Shown here: one piece after another, positions 1 to 6,000 of the stretch
Position numbering within the stretch: the stretch's first letter is position 1
Layout of the letters: the number at the start of each line of letters is the position of its first letter
Source: an uncultured Angelakisella sp.
GTDB lineage: Bacteria > Bacillota > Clostridia > Oscillospirales > Ruminococcaceae
Assembly (NCBI GenBank): GCA_937914895.1
Contig: CALGIL010000478.1
Span: 1 to 11,599 of the forward strand
Length of the DNA: 11,599 nucleotides
Direction: 5' to 3'
The notes under the pieces: model-generated
The model's input: the letters and a program-made list of their open reading frames with translations, nothing else
The model's database searches: none
What the model was told of the DNA's origin: nothing
Translations under genes and position numbers: made by a program

Positions 1-701
1 GTGCCCCCCGGGGAGGTAACCATGTCTATAAGCGCCTGATGGCTGAGCCCCGTCTGGGTGAGCATGGCGGCGGCCCCCACCATGGTCTGGGCGAACAGCT
101 GGTTGGCGGTGTCAAAATCCACGCCCTGCTCCTGGGCGTATTGGCAGAAGTATTGGGAGATCAGTGTCAGGTAGGCCGGGGTGCTGCCGTTGACGGCAAT
201 GACCGCGCTGAGCTGGTCCGGGGGGACCTCCCGCACCATTCCCGCCCCGGAAAAGAACCCCTTGGCGCGGTCAAATTCCTCCTGGGTGACGGGGCCGCAC
301 CGGGCGATGGCCGTGGCCCCCTTGCCCACTAAAAGGGGGGTGTTGGGCATGGCCAGAATCAGCTTGGCATCCTTACCCAGGGCCCCCCGGAGAAAGGCCT
401 CCGAGATGCCGGCGGCAATGGAGATGAGCACATGGCGCTGGGGGTCGAAGACGGGCTTCAGTTCCTCCAGCACTGCGGGCACCACCTGGGGCTTTACCGA
501 CAGCAGAAGATAATGACTGTCCCGGCACAGGGCCGGGGTGCTGTCAAAGGACACAAGGCCCCGTTTTGCCAGGGCCTCCCGCTTTTGGGGGTCCACATCA
601 AAAAAGCCCAGTTCCCCGGCCTGCAGGGCGCCGGAGGACAGCATCCCCTGGAGGATGGCCCCCGCCATGTTGCCGGCGCCGATGGCGCTAAGCACGGGCA
701 T
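1..701 (-). CDS. proC: Pyrroline-5-carboxylate reductase, 3' end cut by window edge
   Basis: Catalyses the last step of proline synthesis, NAD(P)H-dependent reduction of 1-pyrroline-5-carboxylate, in the cytoplasm. Reading the minus strand from ATG 701-699 gives 233 codons with no stop before the left edge. Visible marks are an N-terminal Rossmann glycine motif (AIGAGNMAGAI, residues 6-16), LSVKPQ (67-72), the family MPNTP (118-122), and PAY plus VTSPGG (228-233) of the C-terminal dimer domain. The usual SGSGPAY reads NGSTPAY (171-177), a mild deviation. The family is about 260-280 residues, so some 30-45 are missing. The start has a good Shine-Dalgarno (GGAGG, 9 bases upstream) lying inside the end of the maturase gene, and the two genes overlap by 14 bases, which suggests translational coupling at the end of the yajC-SCIFF operon. 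Proline synthesis has no obvious tie to the SCIFF peptide, so co-transcription may be incidental. Confidence 0.93.
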   Translation of the reverse strand, partial: MPVLSAIGAGNMAGAILQGMLSSGALQAGELGFFDVDPQKREALAKRGLVSFDSTPALCRDSHYLLLSVKPQVVPAVLEELKPVFDPQRHVLISIAAGISEAFLRGALGKDAKLILAMPNTPLLVGKGATAIARCGPVTQEEFDRAKGFFSGAGMVREVPPDQLSAVIAVNGSTPAYLTLISQYFCQYAQEQGVDFDTANQLFAQTMVGAAAMLTQTGLSHQALIDMVTSPGG

Positions 702-2130
702 AGTCCAGGACCTCCTCTCCACAGGCTTCCCCGCAGTGTTCGCAGTCCGCCGGCGCTGTGCCGGACTGCTCCTCCACCAGGGCGACCTTCATCATAATGG
801 CGCATTCCAGGCGCTTTTTTTCCATCTCGCAGGAAAGGGTGTGGGGCTTTAAAATATCGCCGCGGTAGGTTTGGTTGTTGGCGTTGCAGCCGCCGCTGCA
901 GTAAAATTTGGCCCAGCAGCTTCGGCATTCCTCCTTGCCCAGCACCGTGGCGGCGGCAAAGCGCTCCTTGAGGGTTTGATCCACCTGCCCGGTAAAGACG
1001 TCCCCCATCTTCCACTGGGGGTGGCCCACAAACTGGTGGCAGGGGTAGACCTCCCCGTCCGGGGTGACGGCGCAGTACTCGTTGCCCGCGCCGCAGCCCC
1101 GCAGCCGCTTGATGGCGCAGGGGCCCTGGTCCAGGTCCAGCATAAAGTGGAAAAAGTTAAAGCCATGGCCGCTGCGTTTGCGCTCCAGCAGCTCCAGGGC
1201 AAGGCGCTCGTACTCCCGGGCCACGGCAGGCAGGTCCTCTTGGGTAAGGGCGTAGGGCTGCGCGGGGTCGGCCACCACGGGCTCCACCGACACCTGGTCA
1301 AAGCCGCAGGCGTTCAGGTGCAGCACGTCCTGGGCAAAGTCCAGGTTATATTTGGTAAAGGTGCCGCGGACATAATACTGCCCGTCCCCCCGGCGCTGTA
1401 CCAAACGCTGGAATTTGGGCAGAATGGCGTCGTAGCAGCCGTCGCCGTTTACCCGGCTGCGGACCCTGTCGTTGACCTCCCGGCGGCCGTCTATGGACAG
1501 CACGATGTTGGACATCTCCCGGTTGAGAAAGTCAATTTTGCCGTCGTCCAGCAGCATGCCGTTGGTGGTAATGGTAAAACGGAACACCTTGCCGTGCGCC
1601 TGCTCCTTGCTTCGGGCGTAGTCCACAATTTTTTTGACCACCTCAAAGTTCAGCAGCGGCTCGCCCCCAAAGAAGTCCACCTCCAGATTCCGCCGTCCCT
1701 GGGACTGGGCAAGGAGGAAGTCGATGGCCTTCTTCCCCACCTCCTCGGACATCTCCATCCGGTGGCCGGTGCCAAAGTCCCCGGTGCCGGCAAAGCAGTA
1801 CTGGCACCGCAGGTTGCAGTCGTGGGAGATGTGCAGGCACATGGCCTTGATGGGCGAGACGGTCATGAGGCTTTGGAAGCGCCCGTAATCATCCTCGCTG
1901 TACAGGGTGCCGCCCCGGTACAGCTCCAGAATCTCGCCGTAGGCCTCCTCCAGTTCTTCCCGGGCATACTGACGGGCCAGCCGGTCCAGCAGGTCCGGGG
2001 GGCACTGGGGCGCCAGGGGCGGGGTCAGGCCGGTGGCAAGGTCGTAAAAAAGCTCGTCCACCACATGGACGCCCCCGCTGTTTACATCCAGAATGATGTT
2101 GTATCCGTTTTGCTTATATCCGTGTATCAT
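688..2130 (-). CDS. scfB: Radical SAM/SPASM thioether-forming SCIFF maturase
   Basis: Expected to install Cys-to-Thr type thioether cross-links in the SCIFF precursor encoded just upstream (ranthipeptide class of RiPPs). The 480-residue protein has an N-terminal peptide-binding region (about 1-85, probably a RiPP recognition element). The radical SAM core carries CNLRCQYC (C105, C109, C112) binding the [4Fe-4S]-SAM cluster, followed by FFGGEP (153-158), TITTNG (186-191) and SIDG (212-215). The cysteine-rich SPASM part (C338, C346, C353, C364, C402, C405, C411, C415, C434) should hold two auxiliary clusters. This matches the TIGR03974-type SCIFF maturases (CteB, Tte1186). The start ATG at 2130 has GAGG eight bases upstream. 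The last about 30 residues form an acidic tail with CEHCGEAC (C463, C466, C470) that I do not remember from characterised homologues. Function is assigned from family and from the adjacent precursor. Confidence 0.94.
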   Translation of the reverse strand: MIHGYKQNGYNIILDVNSGGVHVVDELFYDLATGLTPPLAPQCPPDLLDRLARQYAREELEEAYGEILELYRGGTLYSEDDYGRFQSLMTVSPIKAMCLHISHDCNLRCQYCFAGTGDFGTGHRMEMSEEVGKKAIDFLLAQSQGRRNLEVDFFGGEPLLNFEVVKKIVDYARSKEQAHGKVFRFTITTNGMLLDDGKIDFLNREMSNIVLSIDGRREVNDRVRSRVNGDGCYDAILPKFQRLVQRRGDGQYYVRGTFTKYNLDFAQDVLHLNACGFDQVSVEPVVADPAQPYALTQEDLPAVAREYERLALELLERKRSGHGFNFFHFMLDLDQGPCAIKRLRGCGAGNEYCAVTPDGEVYPCHQFVGHPQWKMGDVFTGQVDQTLKERFAAATVLGKEECRSCWAKFYCSGGCNANNQTYRGDILKPHTLSCEMEKKRLECAIMMKVALVEEQSGTAPADCEHCGEACGEEVLDYARA

Positions 2131-2149
2131 AAGGATTTCCTCTTTTCCG

Positions 2150-2184
2150 AAAAAAGATAAGGGACCGTATGTCCCTTATCTTTT
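2150..2184 (-). terminator. Hairpin between SCIFF precursor and maturase, probable leaky terminator
   Basis: A perfect 14-bp inverted repeat (2152-2165 with 2171-2184) closes a 5-base loop. Read on the minus strand, the 3' arm runs straight into six Ts (2155-2150), the layout of an intrinsic terminator. It lies 21 bases after the scfA stop and 19 bases before the maturase ATG, with the maturase ribosome binding site just after it. Since no separate promoter for the maturase is visible, read-through is required. The likely effect is many precursor transcripts per maturase transcript. The arms are partly A/T-rich, so termination may be incomplete. Confidence 0.7.
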
Positions 2185-2205
2185 GGTCCTGACCATGGGT
2201 TTTTC

Positions 2206-2343
2206 TTATTTCTCGCACTTCTGGTTGGCCACGGTGCAGGACGTTTTGCAGGCGGACTGGCAGGAGGCCTGGCATTCGCCGCAGCCACCCTTGGCGGCGG
2301 TCTCCTTCAGGTTGGCCTTGTTGATGGTTTTGACGTGTTTCAT
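2206..2343 (-). CDS. scfA: SCIFF ranthipeptide precursor (six cysteines in forty-five)
   Basis: A 45-residue precursor of a ribosomally made, post-translationally modified peptide, the substrate of the radical SAM enzyme encoded next. It has exactly six cysteines, at 21, 24, 28, 32, 36 and 43, all in the C-terminal core. The first 20 residues (starting MKHVKTINKA, ending KGG) form a Lys-rich leader. This is the TIGR03973 family signature, near-universal in Clostridia. The core has Thr34 and Thr37 near the cysteines; C32 to T37 is the link position I recall from studied homologues, so that pair is the best cross-link guess here. The start ATG 2343 was chosen over an upstream in-frame codon because GGGAGG sits eight bases before it and the family begins MKH. 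It follows the membrane-protein gene by 31 bases. The role of the mature peptide is unsettled; quorum-type signalling has been proposed for ranthipeptides. Confidence 0.95.
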   Translation of the reverse strand: MKHVKTINKANLKETAAKGGCGECQASCQSACKTSCTVANQKCEK

Positions 2344-2374
2344 GGATAAATCCTCCCTTTTGATGTTCCCGGCG

Positions 2375-2806
2375 TCAATGGACCTTGCGGCGCCGGTTAA
2401 CCCCAAGGACGTCGCCGATCATGGCGCTGGCAATGTAGATGATATACTTGTACAGGAGCAGTACGCTGATTTTGTCCCCCACCAAGAGCAGTTCGCTGAA
2501 AAAGGCCAGCAAAAACAGAATGGACCCACAGATAAAGCCGTAAAGCAGCCCTTTTTCCCGCAGGGCCTTGCCGCAGAAAAAGCCCGCCGCAAAGCATCCG
2601 GCCACAACCGCCGCAATGGTAATGGGGGTAATGGCGCCGTGGGGCAGGTCGGTAAAGGTCATGACCAGCGCCACGACCGCCAGAATGACAAAGGTGACGC
2701 AGACGCCCGTCAGGCAGGAAAGAGCGACGGTCTTCAGCTCCCGGTTGGCGCCCCTGACCGCCCTGGAGTCGCCGCCCGCCTTCTTTTTCGGCTTGGTCTT
2801 TTTCAT
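2375..2806 (-). CDS. TIGR04086-family four-helix membrane protein
   Basis: A 143-residue integral membrane protein of unknown function. A basic N-terminus (KKTKPKKK, 2-9) is followed by four predicted membrane segments, at about 28-51, 57-79, 88-108 and 114-134, and a short basic tail (NRRRKVH). Helices 2 and 3 are glycine-rich. The pattern and the position next to yajC and the SCIFF locus match the TIGR04086 membrane family of Firmicutes. A strong Shine-Dalgarno (AAGGAGGAG) precedes ATG 2806. The gene lies between yajC (86 bases upstream) and scfA (31 bases downstream) and probably shares their transcript. A role in exporting or sensing the SCIFF peptide is possible from context only; nothing in the sequence shows it. 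Confidence 0.8.
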   Translation of the reverse strand: MKKTKPKKKAGGDSRAVRGANRELKTVALSCLTGVCVTFVILAVVALVMTFTDLPHGAITPITIAAVVAGCFAAGFFCGKALREKGLLYGFICGSILFLLAFFSELLLVGDKISVLLLYKYIIYIASAMIGDVLGVNRRRKVH

Positions 2807-2866
2807 GGGACACTCCTCCTTCTATACGGTACTACAATATATTCAGGAAGGAGTGTGGGTATGCCC

Positions 2867-2889
2867 GCCGGGCTGCGCGCAGCCCCGGC
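2867..2889. other. GC-rich inverted repeat after yajC
   Basis: A near-perfect inverted repeat (GCCGGG...CCCGGC with a GC-rich centre and one bulged base) starts 2 bases after the yajC stop. In the transcribed (minus) direction it is not followed by a T run, so it does not look like an intrinsic terminator. It may protect the yajC mRNA 3' end or separate translation of yajC from the next gene. Confidence 0.35.
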
Positions 2890-2891
2890 AA

Positions 2892-3248
2892 TTACTTTTT
2901 GGCGGCCTTGGCCGGGGCGGGCTCTTCCTTGGGGGTGTTGTTCTGCTGGATGGCCCAGCGCTGGATGCGGATTTTACTGCGGTCGCTGCCGGTTTCCACC
3001 ACCAGGGTGTCCTCCTTGATGCTGACCACAATGCCTACGATGCCCCCGATGGTGACGATCTCATCCCCCACCTCGATGGAGGAACGCATCTTGGTCTCTT
3101 CCTTCTGCTTTTTCTGGGAGGGACGGAACATGACAAAGTACAGCACCACCAGCATGGCAATGGGCACCAAAAGGCTGGAGAACATATTGCCGGCTCCCTC
3201 CGGCGCCCCGTCTGCGGTCAGCAGGGATAGGTATGGTACAAAAGACAT
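2892..3248 (-). CDS. yajC: YajC, Sec translocon accessory subunit
   Basis: A small membrane protein that joins SecDF and the SecYEG channel in protein export. From ATG 3248 it has 118 residues: a short N-terminal stretch, one membrane helix (about 22-41), the family motif FRPSQKKQKE (41-50) just inside the membrane, then a soluble domain with GDEIVTIGGIVG (61-72) and a charged Ala/Pro/Lys tail. A longer reading from 3290 was rejected because the GGAGG site lies inside it, 11 bases before ATG 3248. The order queA-tgt-yajC is common in bacteria, where secD/secF often follow; here a TIGR04086 protein and the SCIFF locus take that place. A near-consensus promoter lies directly upstream. Confidence 0.93.
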   Translation of the reverse strand: MSFVPYLSLLTADGAPEGAGNMFSSLLVPIAMLVVLYFVMFRPSQKKQKEETKMRSSIEVGDEIVTIGGIVGIVVSIKEDTLVVETGSDRSKIRIQRWAIQQNNTPKEEPAPAKAAKK

Positions 3249-3292
3249 AAGGGGTAACACCTCCAAATTGATTCGGACAGGAACTCTCAATC

Positions 3293-3321
3293 ATTATACA
3301 TGGAAAGTTCTGCTGTTTCAA
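3293..3321 (-). promoter_or_regulatory. Sigma-A-type promoter of the yajC-SCIFF-proC operon
   Basis: On the minus strand TTGAAA (3321-3316) and a perfect TATAAT (3298-3293) are separated by 17 bases, placing the transcript start near 3286, about 38 bases before the yajC ATG. The site is in the 85-base gap after the tgt stop. No other comparable promoter is visible between here and proC, so it likely drives yajC, the membrane protein, scfA, scfB and proC. Confidence 0.85.
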
Positions 3322-3333
3322 GCGAAAACTTGG

Positions 3334-4464
3334 CTAAATTCGTTTTCCCAGCACCGGGGTCCACCGGCGGCGGAAGGATTCGTATTCTCCGGCGTCCAGG
3401 GCGTCCCGGATCTGCTCCATCAGGGTGTTGTAAAACCACAGGTTGTGCATCACCGCAAGGCGCATGCCCAGCATTTCCTTTGCCCGCATCAGGTGGCGCA
3501 CATAGGCCCGGGAGTGCCTTTGGCAGGTGGGACAGCCGCAGGCGGCGTCAATGGGGCCGCCGTCCCGCTCGTACCGGTTGTTTTGGATGTTCAGGATGCC
3601 CTGCCAGGTAAACAGGTGGCCGTGGCGGGCGTTGCGGCTGGGCATGACGCAGTCGAAGAGGTCCACCCCCCGGGCCACCGCCTCCAGGATGTTCACCGGG
3701 GTGCCCACCCCCATCAGGTACCGGGGCTTGTCCTTGGGCATATGGGGCTCCACCGCCTCAATGATGTCGTACATAACCTCCGGGGGCTCCCCCACCGCCA
3801 GTCCCCCGATGGCATAGCCGTCCAGGTCCAGCTGGGCAATCTCCTCCATATGATCCACCCGGATGTCCCCGTAGGTCCCCCCCTGGTTGATGCCAAACAG
3901 CAGCTGGCGGGGGTTTAGGGTGTCGGGGAGGGCGTTCAGGCGCTCCATCTCCGCCTTGCACCGGTGCAGCCAGCGGGCGGTGCGGGCCACCGAAGCCTGT
4001 ACATAGGCCCGGGGGGCGGGGTTTTCGATGCACTCGTCAAAAGCCATGGCAATGGTGGAGGCAAGGTTGGACTGGATGCCCATGCTCTCCTCCGGCCCCA
4101 TAAAAATCCGCCTGCCGTCCACGTGGGACGCAAAGGTGACCCCCTCCTCCTCAATCCGCCGCAGGGTGGCCAGGGAGAAGACCTGAAAGCCCCCGCTGTC
4201 GGTGAGGATGGGCCTGTCCCAGCCGGTAAAGCGGTGCAGCCCCCCCAGCTGGCGGATGACGTCGTCCCCGGGGCGGATGTGCAGGTGGTAGGTGTTGCAC
4301 AGCTCCACCTGGCATTTCAGGTCCCCCAGGTCGTAGGAGGAAATGCCCCCCTTGATGGCGGCGCTGGTGGCCACATTCATAAAGGCGGGGGTCTGCACGG
4401 TGCCGTGGACGGTGGTAAAGGTCCCGCGGCGGGCGGCCCCCTCCTGTTTTAGCAGCTGATACAT
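3334..4464 (-). CDS. tgt: tRNA-guanine(34) transglycosylase
   Basis: Exchanges guanine 34 in GU(N)-anticodon tRNAs for preQ1, the base-swap step of queuosine synthesis. The 376-residue TIM-barrel protein is full length. Visible are TDSGGFQVFS (88-97, with Asp89), FDEC (142-145, substrate pocket), GGLAVGE (220-226), FDCVMPSRNARHG (270-282, with the nucleophilic Asp271) and the zinc site C309, C311, C314 and H340. Residue assignments follow the Zymomonas enzyme. The Val of GGLAVGE is the bacterial rather than the eukaryotic queuine-type residue, and queA next door implies preQ1 as substrate. The N-terminal motif FMNVATSAAIKG (28-39) differs from the common FMPVGT form; I believe this is typical of a clostridial branch. 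The start has AAAGGAAG upstream. It follows queA by 84 bases on the same strand. Confidence 0.96.
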   Translation of the reverse strand: MYQLLKQEGAARRGTFTTVHGTVQTPAFMNVATSAAIKGGISSYDLGDLKCQVELCNTYHLHIRPGDDVIRQLGGLHRFTGWDRPILTDSGGFQVFSLATLRRIEEEGVTFASHVDGRRIFMGPEESMGIQSNLASTIAMAFDECIENPAPRAYVQASVARTARWLHRCKAEMERLNALPDTLNPRQLLFGINQGGTYGDIRVDHMEEIAQLDLDGYAIGGLAVGEPPEVMYDIIEAVEPHMPKDKPRYLMGVGTPVNILEAVARGVDLFDCVMPSRNARHGHLFTWQGILNIQNNRYERDGGPIDAACGCPTCQRHSRAYVRHLMRAKEMLGMRLAVMHNLWFYNTLMEQIRDALDAGEYESFRRRWTPVLGKRI

Positions 4465-4548
4465 GGGTTCTTCCTTTCGGGTTTCAAGAATCTATAACGG
4501 CGGCGCCGATGCTGGGGAAAATACCGGATTTTCGTCCTGCAAACCGGT

Positions 4549-5574
4549 TTATAGAATCAGCATGGCGTCCCCAAAGCTGAAAAAGCGGTACTGCTGCCGG
4601 ATGGCCTCCTCATAGGCGCGGAGAATCCGCTCCCGGCCGGCCAGGGCCGACACCAGCATGATCAGGGTGCTTTCGGGCAGGTGGAAGTTGGTGATAAGGC
4701 CGTCCAGCACCTTAAAGGAATAGCCGGGATAGATAAAAATATCGGTGGAGGCCCCAAAGCAGGGCTCCAGATGATCGGTGTAAGCCGCCTCCAGGGTGCG
4801 GCAGGAGGTGGTCCCCACCGCGATAACCCGTCCCCCCCGCCCCTTGGTCTCGTTGACCAGCTGGGCGGTGCGCCGGGGGATGGAATAGTGCTCGGAGTGC
4901 ATATGATGGTCTGTAATGTCATCTGCCTTTACAGGCCGAAAGGTGCCCAATCCCACATGGAGGGTGACATAGGCAACGCCTATCCCCTGCCCCTCCAGCT
5001 GCCCCAGCAGCTCCTTGGTAAAATGGAGGCCCGCGGTGGGCGCCGCGGCGGAGCCCAGCTCCCGGGAATAGACGGTTTGGTACCGCTCCTTGTCGGCCAG
5101 CTTTTCGGTGATGTAGGGGGGCAGAGGCACGTTGCCCACCTCCTCCAGCACCTCAAACAGGCTGTCGCCCTGGTGTTCAAACCGCACCCGGCGGGTACCG
5201 TCCTCTGCGTCGCCCAGCACCTGGGCCCGCAGCAGCCCGTCCCCAAAGACAAACCGGGCGCCGGTTTTGGCCTTTTTGCCCGGGCGGACCATAGTCTCCC
5301 AGACGTCCTGCTCCAGCTGGCGCAGCAGCAGGAATTCCATGGCCGCCCCCGTGCCCTCCTTCTGCCCCAGCAGGCGGGAGGGCAGCACCCGGGAGTCGTT
5401 GAGCACCAGCAGGTCCCCTGGGCGCAGGTACTCCCCTATCTCGTAAAAATGGCGGTGCTCCAGGGCGCCCGACTGCCTGTCCAGCACCAGCAGGCGGGAG
5501 GCGTCCCGGCGGTCCAGGGGGGTCTGGGCAATCAGCTCCTGGGGCAGGTCGTAATAGAAATCACTCTTCTTCAC
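4549..5574 (-). CDS. queA: S-adenosylmethionine:tRNA ribosyltransferase-isomerase
   Basis: Transfers and isomerises the ribosyl moiety of S-adenosylmethionine onto preQ1-tRNA to give epoxyqueuosine. The 341-residue reading has the QueA hallmarks: [17 protein letters not shown] (17-33), [12 protein letters not shown] (56-67), PLPPYI (150-155), [22 protein letters not shown] (164-185), [11 protein letters not shown] (205-215), HHMHSEHY (223-230), [11 protein letters not shown] (252-262), [10 protein letters not shown] (295-304) and [10 protein letters not shown] at the end. The GTG start at 5574 is preferred because the conserved N-terminus ([10 protein letters not shown]) begins there and AAGAAGG lies 10 bases upstream; in-frame ATGs at 5631 and 5622 would add residues not expected in the family and run into the divergent promoter. 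tgt follows 84 bases later. No clear minus-strand promoter was found upstream. Confidence 0.95.
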   Translation of the reverse strand: MKKSDFYYDLPQELIAQTPLDRRDASRLLVLDRQSGALEHRHFYEIGEYLRPGDLLVLNDSRVLPSRLLGQKEGTGAAMEFLLLRQLEQDVWETMVRPGKKAKTGARFVFGDGLLRAQVLGDAEDGTRRVRFEHQGDSLFEVLEEVGNVPLPPYITEKLADKERYQTVYSRELGSAAAPTAGLHFTKELLGQLEGQGIGVAYVTLHVGLGTFRPVKADDITDHHMHSEHYSIPRRTAQLVNETKGRGGRVIAVGTTSCRTLEAAYTDHLEPCFGASTDIFIYPGYSFKVLDGLITNFHLPESTLIMLVSALAGRERILRAYEEAIRQQYRFFSFGDAMLIL

Positions 5575-5615
5575 AGATACAAAACCTTCTTCTTGTGTAC
5601 GCCGGAAAAATCCGT

Positions 5616-5644
5616 TTGACATCCCCGGCATGAAATGATAAGAT
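5616..5644 (+). promoter_or_regulatory. Promoter of the lysine-riboswitch asd-dap operon
   Basis: A perfect TTGACA (5616-5621) is followed after exactly 17 bases by TAAGAT (5639-5644). Transcription would begin near 5651, giving a leader of about 350 bases before asd that contains the lysine riboswitch. The promoter lies only about 40 bases from the divergent queA start codon. Confidence 0.8.
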
Positions 5645-5663
5645 AAGAAAAAACTTCATAGAG

Positions 5664-5731
5664 TTCCCGTCCAACGTGTATCCCATACCGACAAGTGGAA
5701 TAAGGTATGAGTAGAGGGCGTCTCGCGGGAA
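5664..5731 (+). promoter_or_regulatory. Extra structured 5' leader upstream of the lysine riboswitch
   Basis: Between the expected transcript start (about 5651) and the riboswitch there are some 80 bases that are not part of the aptamer. TTCCCG (5664-5669) can pair with CGGGAA (5726-5731), enclosing a second possible stem, CATACC with GGTATG (about 5684-5689 with 5704-5709), with a 14-base loop. I do not recognise this as a named RNA family. It contains no open reading frame of note. It could help folding or stability of the leader, or be chance pairing. Confidence 0.35.
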
Positions 5732-5909
5732 ACAATTGGTAGAGGCGCGTCTTTAATGAGTCGTCATGTGCTGTGGCCGCCCGGCCGGAAAGCATGATCA
5801 AAGGTAAAGTCGCCGAAGGGGACGGTTTTGGCAGGCCGTCCGCCTGGTCGCATTCCTGAACAAGGGTGCGACTGCCGCCGGGCACACCGGCGGAGCGCTA
5901 TCGGTTTTG
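5732..5909 (+). promoter_or_regulatory. Lysine riboswitch (L box) aptamer
   Basis: The leader carries the conserved L-box blocks in the right order: AGAGGCGCG (5741-5749) with AATGAGTCG soon after, AAAGGTAAAG then GCCGAAGG (5800-5819), GGCAGG with GCCTGG (5830-5847), GACTGCCG (5870-5877) and GGAGCGCTAT (5892-5901). Closing helix P1 can form between about 5734-5744 and 5898-5909 with wobble pairs, and helix P5 between 5875-5881 and 5887-5893 (CCGCCGG with CCGGCGG). It binds L-lysine and should shut off the asd-dapA-dapB-ACT operon when lysine is plentiful, by favouring the terminator downstream. Boundaries are approximate. Confidence 0.93.
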
Positions 5910-5954
5910 GCTCCTCCCCCACGGAGGGTCAACGCTTCTATTATATTGTATTTA

Positions 5955-5982
5955 CTGCCGGTTTTCAACCGGCTTTTTGTTT
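5955..5982 (+). terminator. Riboswitch-controlled intrinsic terminator
   Basis: GCCGGTT (5957-5963) pairs with AACCGGC (5967-5973) around a 3-base loop and is followed by TTTTTGTTT. It lies between the lysine aptamer and the asd ribosome binding site. The left arm with its flank (5955-5962) can alternatively pair over 8 bp with 5886-5893, the 3' strand of aptamer helix P5. That is a ready antiterminator, freed when lysine is absent. The alternative pairing is my inference; the terminator itself is plain in the sequence. Confidence 0.88.
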
Positions 5983-6000
5983 AGGAAGGAGCAGACGGAC

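Noticed and set aside
871..2160. Long plus-strand open frame (429 codons) opposite the maturase
   Set aside because: It is antisense to a clear radical SAM gene, is a low-complexity Gly/Ala/Val/Leu/His mix without motifs, and arises from G/C-rich third positions.
3249..3290. Longer YajC start at 3290
   Set aside because: The GGAGG site and part of the leader would fall inside the extra residues, and the promoter places the transcript start at about 3286, after that codon.
4465..4548. Possible preQ1 riboswitch before tgt, or before queA at 5575-5700
   Set aside because: I could not find the short preQ1 aptamer pattern (hairpin plus A-rich tail overlapping a ribosome binding site) in either gap.
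4681..5619. Plus-strand open frame of 312 codons opposite queA
   Set aside because: It is a shadow of queA, which has complete family motifs, and has no ribosome binding site or recognisable product.
5575..5631. Earlier queA ATG starts (5631, 5622)
   Set aside because: They add up to 19 residues not typical of QueA and overlap the divergent lysine-operon promoter; GTG 5574 has a well-placed AAGAAGG.
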